Made by a program: the position numbers and the translations under genes. The notes below the pieces were generated by a model. That model ran no database searches, was not told where the DNA came from, and saw only the letters and a program-made list of their open reading frames with translations. A DNA stretch of 64,000 nt from Ganoderma boninense (Eukaryota > Basidiomycota > Agaricomycetes > Polyporales > Polyporaceae), in contig CM035311.1 in assembly GCA_002900995.3 (NCBI GenBank), positions 1,798,001 to 1,862,000 on the forward strand, written 5' to 3'. Position 1 is the stretch's first letter. The number at the start of each line of letters is the position of its first letter. This document shows, piece by piece, positions 11,701 through 24,025 of the stretch.

Positions 11701-11919
11701 TCCTGCAAGGCCAGATAATCAGTGAACCAGAACCTGGACCCATACACGCACACATGCGGTCGATCAACCATGGAACGGATGGCTGGTAACCCAGATGGGG
11801 CGGAGCGCGGAGGTGCGGAGTACATAGAGCATGATGACGATGATGGCGCAAGTGGACTGACCTCCGCCGATCACAAGAAAATCGAGGGTGAGCGCGGCTC
11901 TGTGTACTACTGCGGGCAT
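8792..11919 (-). CDS. FAD-dependent monooxygenase, salicylate-hydroxylase-like, copy 2
   Basis: Nine exons (11919-11862, 11702-11505, 10325-10243, 10182-9868, 9810-9774, 9715-9705, 9636-9506, 9436-9304, 9214-8792) give 462 residues. The first seven have the same lengths as in copy 1 (58, 198, 83, 315, 37, 11 and 131 bases), so the two are a direct tandem duplication. Motifs are the same: FLVIGGGVGGLAVAYVLSK, the DG motif GADGFKSQVR, and RIVLLGDAAHP. It ends in a short acidic tail, VVVHDDD. Function is as for copy 1, with unknown substrate. Intron 2 (10326-11504) is 1179 bases against 64 in copy 1. All motifs and frames are intact, so the gene appears functional if that intron is removed. Confidence 0.88.
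10326..11504 (-). other. Enlarged intron 2 of FAD monooxygenase copy 2
   Basis: Begins GTAAGTCC and ends TTGGTAG on the minus strand, joining codons at the same phase as the 64-base intron of copy 1. It gained about 1.1 kb. Open frames inside (for example 10735-11295 minus) show no recognisable protein. It contains the 14-base inverted repeat at 11344-11389. No terminal inverted repeats or target-site duplication could be made out by eye. Confidence 0.7.
11344..11389. repeat. Perfect 14-base inverted repeat, 18-base loop
   Basis: caatcaatttggca at 11344-11357 is the exact reverse complement of tgccaaattgattg at 11376-11389. It lies inside the enlarged intron of FAD monooxygenase copy 2 and could form a hairpin in DNA or pre-mRNA. 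Confidence 0.85.
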
Positions 11920-12975
11920 GAGTAAGTGAGGAATCAAAAAGCACGGAGGGGAAGAACGAGTGAAGAAGAGAGGAAAGGAGGGGGGACTTTGTAAAGTTGA
12001 TAGGAAGACCACATTGTGTTTTGGGCTGGTTGCCTGGGGATGCCAAAGACGGGCAAGTAGGCGTCAAGGGCTAGAAGACTGGGAATAAATTCGTCAGATC
12101 AGCGAAGGCTGGGGTCGTATGGCCAGGGACGTTATTTCCGCAACGGATACCCGGTTCTCACCGTTCCGTCGCTCGGACAATGCCATGGAAATGGAAGGTG
12201 CACCTCAGGGTCGCCGAGTGGGAAACGTGGTTGGACGCCGGCGTGCAGCTGCTCTCCCCGCAGTTCGACCCACACGTGCTTATCCTCTGGATCAGGAGAG
12301 ACTTGGGAGAGACATATTATATTGGACTTGCCAGCCTCATAGCTGGATAAGCACCATGCTGTTGCTGTAATCCTAGGCTCAGTCCTCACGATTCGTAGAC
12401 GAAGGGGGTGAACCTAAGTGAGAGAGGGAGGGTGAGCATGAAGCTCGCATTGATATTGATGTTGCGACGTACTCACCGCCATACGCGCGTACGCTGATTG
12501 GGCTTGAATAACAATGCGGACTGGCGGCGCGCCGACTTAGGCTCCGCCGCTGACTATGTCGCTCCTTGCCACAGGCTGCAAATCAGGTGATGTAGTCGTG
12601 GCCCCGACATGGCCCTGGCTGTAAGCAGAACGAACTCGTTGCAGCCTGCAGGCAGATTTTAGGGCAGGGACGGAAGGATGAATGTGCACCCGCGACCCCT
12701 CGGCCTGCGCATCGGCGCCCTCCGTCCGTCGGTGCTCCATCTGGCACCCCGGTCCGTCCGCCGGTCAACGGCCTCGAGGCGGGCGGAGGATGACCGGCTC
12801 CCAATATCGGCCGGGGCCATGCCGGAGGGCCCGCCGCCTGCCCGCCACCGCCTGGCGAACCCGGTGTGCGTCGTGCAGTTGTACACGCTCTTTGCGGCGA
12901 GCTCAGCAGATTCGTCGTTCCCGACACTGGTCCCTGCGCCTCTCCCGCATCCGCTCTCTCTGTCGCCTCCCTGCT
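11920..12975. promoter_or_regulatory. Divergent intergenic region, FAD monooxygenase copy 2 / membrane protein
   Basis: About 1.05 kb between divergent starts. It should hold the promoters and 5' UTRs of both genes. Several GC-rich open frames around 12540-12970 overlap in many frames and look like compositional chance. A CT-rich stretch just before 12976 is typical of a fungal 5' leader. Confidence 0.4.
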
Positions 12976-14741
12976 ATGGTTTTCTCCTTCAGCTTCAATC
13001 TCTCTGTTCCAGGTATCGTCAACCCATTCACCGCAGCGTCGGAGGCGGAGGCGGCAGCCGTCAGCTCCGAACAGGCGTCTCTACCCAAACTTCACCTTGA
13101 CGGAGACGTCCTGCCACCATCCCCTTCCACCGTTCCAACCCGCAGGCCGCCCTCTCCGTCGATTCTGCCTCCCGTTTCTAGGAAAAGGGGATGGGTTCCT
13201 TCTTTTCCTGAGCCGAGTCGTCCCGCTCCGATGCACGCTTCGACAAGTGGCTATCTCGACACCCCTGCAAAGTACAGAGATATGGTATACGAGAACGCAG
13301 ATCAAGAGGAGATGGAGGAGCTAGTGGCGGGTGAGTTCAGTGCTTCGTGACCATCTATCTATTCATTCTCCCGTGCTGTGCGCATATATCCTCCTTCGCC
13401 GTGTGGAAGTTCGTAAGCTTTTGGCAGGACCACGGTCCGACGCAACCTCTGCTGGAATTGATGTATCGATCCTCTCATCGTCCATCCACCGTCACCTCAT
13501 CCCCTTCAGAGGAGTGGGCAGGGACCTTCAGGGGTCTCGAGCGATGATCTACAAACCACGTTTAACATCAAGGCGGCATCTGCGAGGTCCTTGGGGTGTT
13601 GATGTTTCCTGTGCGCATCGCTATCACTCTTTAGCGAACGCAAGCAGGGATGGTTCCATACTGCGCGTGTTTATCGTTCGTGTCCTTCACGTTCTCGACA
13701 TGTGTGCCACACGTGCATCCCGCACTGCGCCCCCATTAAATGCCCTGTGCTCAGCTGTTCTTGCTCAACATGCCTTGTCAACTGAACCTTTATGTTTCTG
13801 TAGATCTTCCCCCTCCCAAGCGTCGAAGAACGCTTGCTGGCTCTCTTATCTCTACTGCGTTGAGCGCGGCTCTTATTGGAACTGCTGTTGGCCTTACCGT
13901 GTATCGCCTGTGAGTTAATCTGCATTCTTCACATGGCATAGTAGTTCATAACCCTCCGCAGGTGGAGAGACCGTGGCAAGCACCCAGAGCCTCTACCGCC
14001 CCCTCCATATGAACAGGGAGAATGGGTACCACCAGACGTAAGCTCGATATACAATCCAAGTACGAGCATGCGTCTTACCTTACGGTTCCCCCACAGCCGG
14101 AGACCCCAAACCCGCCGACTACTCCCTCTTTCAAGCCTGCAACGACTCCCCGTTCACGGAAGTCACGCCATGTTGCAACCCGTAGGACCGTTCCCCGTCA
14201 TCGCAAGACTCCGTCCCGTCCAGGGCCATCTTCGCACCATTATGGCCAGACCTCTTATCAAGCCTCTCGTTCACCCATTCCACCCGAATTCAACTTCGCT
14301 AGCGGTTCACGATCAAGTCCAAAACCTACCGAAGATGTAGACATGGACGACCAGATGTCCTGGATGGGTAATCGACTCGCTCAGCTCATAGCCGAGGGCC
14401 AGAAGGCACTGGGCAAGGAGGTCGTTATCATGAGCGAGGATCAGGCAGACGAGGTCGACGATGGCTCTGGTGCTTGGGTCGAGGAAGACGAACCGAGGGC
14501 TTCAGGGTCGAGTCGCCGTCTCGACGGTGGTCTTCCACCGTACTCCACCCCTGGCTCCCCGAGATCGAAACGGAAGGCGTCACCGGCGCGGAGCCGCTTT
14601 GGACGTGCCTCGTCCGTGGAGTCCGATACGCGGTCCGTCGCGAGCAGCTTCCGTGAGGACGAGTCATCGTGGTCAACCCTGGAGATGCGCGAGAGCATGG
14701 AGCGCGCGCGGACGCTTTACAGGCAGAAACGCGGGCTCTAG
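12976..14741 (+). CDS. Unrecognised single-pass membrane protein
   Basis: Four exons (12976-13330, 13804-13909, 13962-14037, 14097-14741) give 393 residues. I do not recognise a family. The first 120 residues are Pro/Ser-rich and end in the acidic DQEEMEELVAG. A basic KRRRT at about residue 125 precedes one hydrophobic helix (LISTALSAALIGTAVGLTV, about 130-150) and a further basic patch, WRDRGK, suggesting a single membrane span. The remainder is low complexity, with SRKSRH/PRHRK basic runs, an acidic EDVDMDDQMSWMGNRLAQLIAEGQKALGKEV helix-like segment and a C-terminal Ser/Arg-rich tail ending in a helical MRESMERARTLYRQK. Intron 1 is 473 bases, long for this genome. The frame joins cleanly at every GT-AG junction, so the gene is well supported although its function is unknown. 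Confidence 0.75.
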
Positions 14742-15743
14742 TCCCCTTCGAATTCAAGACGGTTCTTGCCCTTTCGCGGATATTGCTCTTTGGTTCCATC
14801 CCCTCTCGCCGTCCCAGCTTCGATTCTGGCTCTCGAGCGGTTTGTGGCACTCGGGAAGCGGTGTGCCTGTTGGTGCCCTTGCCGGTCCGCCTTCCTGAAC
14901 CCATCATCGACGGTTGATCTCCTTGCACATTCGGCTCCCATCCCGTGCTTCGCACCTCGCCGCGGATTGCCTCTTGCGTTCATCTTTCCATTTTCTTACG
15001 ACCAGATACGAATACGCATGCCTTCGGACAAGAAGATCGACAGTACGCCGCTCCCGGTTGTCATATTGCTTATACTATTTGCCCCTTGCATTCCCCCCGC
15101 ATACACACCTACCCATCTTCTCCATGCGTCCCAGCCCCATGATATTATAGATCCCCCACACAAGCATCCATCATCGCATTCTTTTCACGCCGCTCGCTCA
15201 GCACTTATTAGCATTAGTTTATTCACGGTGTTATCTCTGTAGCAACAGGTTCAGTGTGTTTTATCAATGATCCATACCTCCCCGTCGAGTTGCAGGGGTT
15301 CCATAGTTTGTGCAGGTCATTAAACAATATCGTGTATCGGTGGTGCTGCCTCCTATTCTCCTGAGCGAGGCTGGATGGCAGTGGTGTGGAAGCGCTCATG
15401 CATCGCGCTCGACCGTCGAGTGGAGGACGTCCTCCACAGCCTCGCTGGTTCCGCTGAGGCGACGAAACTGGTCTTACGACCACCATCACATCCTTTTCTC
15501 GCCTGCCCGCCTCATCTGGGACTCACGGCTGCTGGACTTGTTCGTCGTGTTCAAACACGCTGCACCTTGGACTCACTTGGGTTTGGTGGTCGCCTCAGCC
15601 GAATCTGTCTCGGTCCAGTCTGAAGTTGAATTCTGACGCCCTTCAGCCGCAGCGTTGCCTCGGAACGAAGTCAGCCTGACATCTACACTATCACATCCAA
15701 GTCTAGGGCCAGGGCCAGGAATAGGACCAGAGAACGGAGGATA
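14742..15743. other. Intergenic region that may include 5' exons of the RabGAP
   Basis: Holds the 3' UTR of the membrane protein gene and the promoter of the RabGAP. The frame of the RabGAP start at 15744 stays open upstream to 15630 and reads SERSQPDIYTITSKSR, with a possible acceptor at 15645-15646. Open frames at 15375-15623 could contain further 5' exons, but no consistent splice pair was found. Confidence 0.4.
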
Positions 15744-18700
15744 ATGTCGACCATCTCGACGCACTTGCGGAACTTCAAGGAGCCGACCAAGGACCAGCTC
15801 ACGGAGCTCTACTTCGCCCTCCCGCAGAGTGTGAATGGCGGCGTGAACGCGACGGGCGGGCCTTCCGGCGCGGCTGGCAACGCAAACGGGGACAAGGAGA
15901 AGGGTGCAGCCCCGCCGGAAGCCGAGCTCGAGAAGATGGAGATCAATGCAGTCCTGAGTCTGGGCGTGCAGGGCGAGGAGGACTCGTATGTAAGTGCATT
16001 CTTGCCATGGCCCGACTAGGTCGTCTTTCTTTCGTGTTCCTCCTTCCCCTCTGCTTTTCTTCGTGAGACTATGTTATGAAGGTACGATGGACGTCTGGAG
16101 GGAAGGACTCGGTATATTGTACCGAGAGGATGACAATAGCCGATTAGCTTGCTGCATCTTGATGCATGATCTGCAACAATTGCGCGCGTATGCTGAACGC
16201 TTTGTATACAGGCAGGCAAGCTGTATCTCCTTCCGCCGTACCTCACCTTCGCCTCTCACGACCGAAAGTCATCTCGGTTCACGATACCATTATGCACCAT
16301 CCGTAGAGTGGAGCGGCTCAATGCCCGTGCGGGAGTATACGCACTAAGCCTTGCGCTTTGGCACGGGATGAAGATCGTGAGTGGACACACCTTGAGATAC
16401 ATCTACGATGCACGCGACTCATCTTCTTGTATTATGCTGTGACCACAGGTTGTACAGCTAACGTCCCTTCGGCCAACGGCGGACCTCTTTTGTTCACTAC
16501 TGCGCGATGCACTCAAGGTGGAGCTGCAAAAGGGTCACATGAAGCTGGTCAAGGGTTTCGTTAAGACATGTTATTCGGAACTTCTTGTCTCGAACGCGAC
16601 TGCTCCTGATGGCGTGGACGAGAAGGCTGAGGCGAAGGCCGCGGAAGGCACACAGGAGGGCTCAGCCTCTGACTCGATGTACCTAGGCGGTCTAGGGCTC
16701 AAATTCAAGTTCCCCGGAGATCCGAAGAAGTAAGTCCCTTGGTCCTTCCAAGGATGCATACGGATAATTGATGTCCGGACAGGCTACGCGAAGCATCCAA
16801 AACCAAGCTGTGGACGAACTACCTTCGAAGTGCGTATCGTCTGCGGTCCGAAGCTGCGGACAGGCATTCACGCGCCTCGCACAGCACATGGGCGCAACCT
16901 TACGCTCCTTCGCTATCCCCAATGTACCCGTTTGATCCAGGTCGGCCTGCCAAATCGGCTCCGCGGGGAGATGTGGGAGACGCTGTCTGGATCGCTCTAC
17001 TTGCGGCTTGAGAACCCAGGGTATTACGACCAAATCATCGCGGAGAACCAGGGGCGGACAAATACCAGCACGGAGGAGATTGAGAAGGACTTGCATCGCA
17101 GTCTTCCTGAGTATTCGGCCTATCAGAGCGAAGAGGGCATCAGTGCTCTCCGGAGAGTACTGCAAGCGTACTCATTTAAGAACCCGGAGACTGGTTACTG
17201 CCAGGTGCGTCTAACCAACGCAGCTAATCACTTTCCTCTATCGACAATAAGCTCCGCAGGCTATGAATATCTTGGCGGCAGCGATCCTCATGTGAGTCCG
17301 TGGATCCTTCTAAGGTTCCGTGCTGTCTGATAGACATTCTCAGTTACATGTCCGAGGAGCAAGGTTTCTGGCTGCTTGAAGTTATCTGTGACCGGCTCCT
17401 TCCCGGATACTACAGGTCAGTCTAATTATTGGTGTACAACGTTCCTGGAGTAATCAACCTGTGCAGCCCCTCAATGCATGGAACTCTGCTTGACCAGCGC
17501 GTCTTCGAGTCCTTGGTACACCGATGTTTGCCTGTAATCCACGACCACTTTGCGGAGGTCGACGTCCAACTATCTGTCGCGTCTCTGCCATGGTTCCTGA
17601 GCTTGTATGGATTGTTTGATTTCTTTTGGATGGACCATTACTGATTTCCCGGGTATTAGGTTCATCAACAGCATGCCCATGGTGTTTGCTTTCCGGATAA
17701 TTGATTGCTTCTTCTGTATGGGACCGAGGGTGCTCTTCCAAGTCGGGTGAGCGCTTTCGAGGCTCTCTTGGTTCGAGATGTTCTGACGGGCTCTCTCGAA
17801 TGCAGACTCGGTTCGATATTCTACCTGACTAGTTCGTTTCCTCGGAGCTAACGTTCACGCTAGCTATACTCAAAATCAACGGAGAGAAGTTATTGAAGAT
17901 CCAAGATGATGGTCAATTCATTCAGTACGTGATGGCCACCCCACTTCGCTACGTTCCCACTTGCTAACCTTTACTAGCCTCATGAGGGAATACTTCGCTT
18001 CTCTAGGCGATTCCGCTCATCCACATTCGAATGACCCTCGAGCCCGTGCGATCACACGCTTCCAAGAACTACTTCTCGTCTCGTTCCGCGAGTTCTCTGT
18101 TATCACCGACGACACCATCCACTCAGAACGCCGCAAATACCGCTCGGAGATCGTGCACAGTATCGAGTCGTTCTCGAAGCGGTCCGCCATCCGGAATCTC
18201 CGGACGTTGGAGCGGTTCTCAAAGGAGCAGGCCGGGTTCATCTACGACGCGTTGTTCAAGGCGATCTGCATTGAGCCTCCACCCGCTGTATCGCTCCCGC
18301 CACCTTCGTTGCTTACGACAAGGGACCAACCGGAGGAGCGGCCGGAGACGCGGATAGGGTTGAAGACCTTCAAGATCTTCCTCAGTGAGATTTGCACCTG
18401 GGCACGGACCGAGAAGATTGTCTCGAATGGGTTCAAGGTAAACAAGCTTGATCAGATTCGGCACAGTTGCCTATCTGACGTCGAGCACAGCAACGAGTAG
18501 ATCGTGAAGTAGCCGATCATGAGTTGGTCGATCGGTTATTCTTCTTCTGGGATGTTGCATACAGAGGCGCTCTTTCCTTCCAGGCAAGCACCTGTTGAGA
18601 TGAGCCTCTAGGTTGCATGCTGACGTGGGGACAAAGGATCTTGTCTCAGGTCTGAACGGCGTCATGTTCAATGACCTCATGGATAACATCGAGTGGTTCT

Positions 18701-19879
18701 TCAACCTCCACGACAAGAACAAGGATGGATACCTGACGAAGGACGAGGTTTTGACCCTGTCCGAGTCGCTCTTGGTGAGTGCAACCATGCACGAGTTGCC
18801 TTGCATGGCTGATATGGGGATAGTTCATTTTCCGCCACGAAATTGGAGATGCGTACCTTGGGGCAGTCAGCAGATTCATGTCTAACGCCTTCGAGTACGG
18901 CGACGCGCTCCTTCCCCGACCTGATGGAGCAGAACCCGACGCAGAAGCTCCGCCAATCGAGTCAAACCAGCCCTACATCAACCTCGCCACGTAGGTCGTC
19001 CCCGAACCAACCATCCCCCAGACTGTGGCCCTTTCACTGACGGGCTCAACAGGTTCCGCATGGTCGTCTTGGCGGACGAGATCCTGGAATCGTTCTTCGA
19101 AACCGACTTCCCAGCGACGTTCAGGCTGGAACCTGTGCCGATCATGGACATCCCGAACTCGAACAGCGGCCTCCTGGGCGGAATCTGGCAGAACATCGCC
19201 ACCGACGACAACCGCAAGATCTTTAACAAGTTCACGGACGAGATCGGCCGCACGATCGGGAAGCACCAGGTGCGCTTCCTCACCTCTATCCTTCAAGTCG
19301 ACCTGCTGAACTAACTCATGCTTGGCAGGTGTTCACACGTCCTGCAATAGGGAAGTACACGACACTCGAGGAGCCCAAGGCGCGCGAGTCGCTGCTGACC
19401 CCGACGATGCGCCGCTCCGCCTCGAAGGCGAGCCTCGCGAACTCGATCGACTCCGGCCCCGAGCTGAACACCTCGACTGGCTCGCTCTCCCTGCCGTCCG
19501 TGGAGACGCTCTCGCTGGGGAGCGGGAACGAGGGCGCGAGCGTGCCGCCGTCGGCGTCGTCCGAGTTCGCGCCGGTGCCGAGCATGTTCCAGGCGGCGGC
19601 GAACGCGGCGGCATTGATGGAGCGCACGCCGTTCGCGATCGACGACGCGAAGGACGAGGAGGACGAGTCCGACGACGAGTCCGACGTGGAGGATGACGGG
19701 GTGATGGACGAGGTCGACGCGTTCCTCGAGGCGCACGACTCGGGGCTGACGGAAGCGGAGCGCGAGCTCGCGCAAGGTATGTTTCGAGTTGTTTTGTCGC
19801 TCTATTAGTTCCTTGGGATTGGAGCTTACACTGACGATGACGCTTCTAAGATTTGATCAACGCCGAACCCGTGAAGTAG
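15744..19879 (+). CDS. GRAM-TBC-EF-hand Rab GTPase-activating protein, Gyp2/TBC1D8-9 type
   Basis: A many-exon gene. The first exon used here is 15744-15989. Next comes a GRAM-like segment around 16212-16374 ([19 protein letters not shown], then [20 protein letters not shown]), continuing [22 protein letters not shown]. The TBC domain starts at [16 protein letters not shown] and carries both catalytic fingers: the arginine finger in IEKDLHR and the glutamine finger in ETGYCQAMN. A canonical EF-hand loop, [12 protein letters not shown], follows at about 18708. The tail is Ser-rich and acidic and ends DLINAEPVK after a last small exon. The family stimulates GTP hydrolysis on Rab GTPases in membrane traffic. 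The N-terminus is uncertain: coding-like sequence continues in frame upstream of 15744, and the segment between the first exon and the GRAM region may hide a small exon. Confidence 0.88.
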
Positions 19880-20133
19880 TCGTGGTGGTCAATCGGTGGG
19901 AGATCCGTTAGAGACACGAATGCGGTCGCTGTGCTGGCTCTGCGCGAGCGTTTGTAATATTATATCTCATCCGTCGTAGTGTTTTCGTTTGGAGCAATGC
20001 ATCACACATTCTAGTGTCGTTATGACCAAATTAGCTGGTTGTACAGGTTACACATACACATACGAGAGAACAATAGAGCGCGAACGAAAACATAGAGCAC
20101 AGACGAGATCCAGGATGATTCAGGGAACAGGCA
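19880..20133. other. Convergent 3' region, RabGAP / WD40 gene
   Basis: 254 bases between two facing stop codons, containing both 3' UTRs. Nothing else was seen. Confidence 0.5.
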
Positions 20134-21535
<1,402 letters not shown>

Positions 21536-22425
21536 AGGTTTCAGAAGGGGAGAAATATGATTGCAGCTAGAACGACTCGGATGCGCGAGAACTCGAGGAA
21601 AGCACCGCAGACGCCCGTAGTGCAACCCGATATGAAGGAGATTAGATAAGATCTTTCATTCAAGCGCAAGCTCGCCTCAGCCTGTTCAAGTTCCCGAGCC
21701 TCGTCTTCTCGAGTCGCAGCGGTAGTCGAGCTCCCTTCCTCCTACAGCCATCTATCCCGTGCAAATAACTGCCCTGCTCGACCCTCTCTATAGCTCCGTG
21801 CCCAGGAAGGAAGGTGTTTAGATATACTTAGCTTCCTGGTGTAAAGCGATCTTAGAGCCGAATCAATGGGCGCCGTTGCCTCCTCATGACAATCCATGAA
21901 TCTCTCGACGTCCCACCTACGGTAGTACCACCTGGATACGCTTTTCTTGGAGTTGAGGGTTTTTCTTGGTTCGGCGACAATCCAGAGGGACGAAAGTGGA
22001 TGGTCACCGGTCAGTATGCAGCCAGACGTCTCTGCGTTTCGCATAGGTCTTTTCAGGTGTGTTCGCGTACTGTTGCCATGTGCGCCTTCTTCTCCGCAGA
22101 ATTGCTTACAGTTGTCTTGGAATGAATGTGGCACAAAGACCGGGAAAATATGCGCCCCTCGATCCTCGCGAGTCGCCTCTGATGCAACGCAGGCCGTTCG
22201 CTGGTCTTCTTCTACGTCACCAAGTTTCAGCCGATCCAACTAATATGTGGGTCTAAGCTACTATGACATGGTCATAGCTGGCCACATTCGTGCCAGGTGC
22301 AAACGAAGACGACAGCGGGTATGGTTTGCTAAAGACAACATTTATAAGTACAACAGCGGCGTGTCGGGGTCGTGGCGAAGCATGGTAAGACGTCGTTACA
22401 AGACTCGTTGTTCGTGTCCAAAATG
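21536..22425. other. Region between the WD40 gene and the P450 3' end
   Basis: Carries the promoter of the WD40 gene at its left end and the 3' UTR of the P450 at its right end. The middle holds a possible small two-exon plus-strand gene, listed separately. No repeat was seen. Confidence 0.45.
21886..22256 (+). CDS. Possible small two-exon gene, unknown product
   Basis: An open frame from ATG 21886 runs to GTCACC and then meets a perfect GT-AG intron (gtcagtatg...ctttttcag type, 22013-22058 approx.). Removing it gives an open frame continuing to a TAA at 22256, about 107 residues in total. Segments such as PPTVVPPGYAFLGVEGFSWFG and GKYAPLDPRESPLMQRRPF look protein-like, but I recognise no family. 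An upstream ATG at about 21869 opens a seven-codon frame (MGAVASS) whose TGA overlaps the ATG at 21886 (ATGA), like an upstream open reading frame. Support rests only on frame and splice signals. Confidence 0.28.
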
Positions 22426-24025
22426 TCAGAGGGGCGTGAATGTGGGGTTGGGCGTGATCCGGACGAAGTCGATCTCGACGTTGTCCGGGAGGCTCAGCGC
22501 GAACGCCGAGAAACCGTTCTTGAGGAAGTCGCGGTGTGGCGAGTCGTCGGGCAGCGTCCACTGGTACTCCCGCAGGAGCATGCTGATCAGCACGCGCTGC
22601 TCGTACAGCGAGAAGTTTTTCGCTGGGCACTGGCGTGGCCCGCGCCCGAACGAGACCCAGTTGCTGACCGACTCCGCCTCGACGTCCTTGAGGAAGCGCT
22701 CCGGGTCGAAGACGGCGGGGGCACGCCAGACGGCCTCGTTGTGGTGCGCGGCGCACATGTTCAGTGCCATGGCAGTCCCGGCAGGGATCATATACCCGCC
22801 GACCCGCACGGTAACGTCGGCGATCCGGGGGACGGTGACGTTCGTTGGGGTGTTGTAGCGCATGGCCTCGCGGATGACGGCGTTCAGATGGGGGGTGTTG
22901 GCGTAGTGGTCCATTCGGGGGTCCTCATCGCCCAACACGCTCAGGACCTCCTCACGGAGTTTGACCTGGATCTCCGGGAACCGAGCAAGGAAGTACACCG
23001 TTGACGCGAGCGCACCTGCGGTCGTGTCCTATAACATGCATTAGAGCTGTATGCTGATGTGCTTCGCAGACACGGAACCGAAAATGAATCTGGCTCACAT
23101 GGCCGCCGATGAAAGTCACGATGGAGTTGTCGCGATATTCGACGTCCGTCATACCAGGTGTCTGGAACATGTACGTAATGACGTCGTTGCCTGGTTTTTC
23201 GCGCTTCTCCTGTAGGATCTTGCAGAAATCATCGACGAAATTGTCGATCATCGTGCGGACACCCCAGCGAGGGAGCCAGCGTTCGAGAGAGGGGATGGCG
23301 ACATACGCGGGGTTGGCAATCGCGGACATCACTTCGTGGTACCGGCGAACAAAGTTGCCATCGGGCTTCGCGAGGGCCTCAAAGTCGTAACCGATGACAG
23401 TCGTGCCGACAGCGTCGAGGGTATAGCGGTTCGTGTAGTCGCTCCATGGGACGCGGCCGCCGTCGCCTATGAGAGAGAAGGTTGTTCGGGCGAGTGTCGT
23501 GAAGACGTCAATAGGGGTCGCCTGGCGAAGTGCATCGCGCATGATTCTTGACTGCCGCTTCCACATCTCACCCTCGGACATGAAGACGTTATTGCGCCCG
23601 GTGAGCCTCCAGAGCAGCATGCCGTCTGGCTGCGGTTGCTTCCTCACGGCAGGGTTCTCGAGCATCTCCTTCCCAATCTGAAGCGTCGAAGATCCGGTAA
23701 GCAAACGCTTCTTCACGCGACGCACGACAGAGTCACTCACCGTAGGTTCGAGGACCTGCACCATCCAATCTCCTAGGCAGTAAAGGAGGACGACGTGCGT
23801 CTGCTTCTCTCTTGCAAATGGGAGGACCAGGCACTTCACCCGCTGCTCTTCACACTCCCCGGAGAGATAACTCTTCAAGAGAGGCCATAATGGCACGATG
23901 GGGATGTGTTGGAGGTGAGGAGGGACACGGAATAGGCGGTGTATGCCGAAACTCAATGCCACCACAGATAGCAATGCGACATCGAGGATGGACAGTGAGA
24001 ATGGCAAAGAAGGACTTGGAAGCAT
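22426..24025 (-). CDS. Cytochrome P450 monooxygenase
   Basis: Three exons (24025-23741, 23677-23099, 23028-22426) give 488 residues. The N-terminal hydrophobic helix (SILDVALLSVVALSFGIHRL) anchors it in the ER membrane. The I-helix oxygen motif GGHDTTAGAL is assembled across intron 2. The K-helix ExxR is EAMR in VIREAMRYN. The PERF-type motif is FDPERFL, and the haem-binding loop is FGRGPRQCPAKNFS with the Cys ligand. The C-helix WxxxR is WKRQSR. It uses electrons from NADPH-P450 reductase to oxidise a substrate that cannot be predicted. The family (CYP number) was not assigned. It is convergent with the small candidate gene and divergent from the AAD-like reductase, 1.5 kb away. Confidence 0.94.

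Noticed and set aside
12132..12389. 85-codon minus-strand frame upstream of FAD monooxygenase copy 2
   Set aside because: Looks mildly protein-like but has no start context, no partners and no family; it sits in the shared promoter region.
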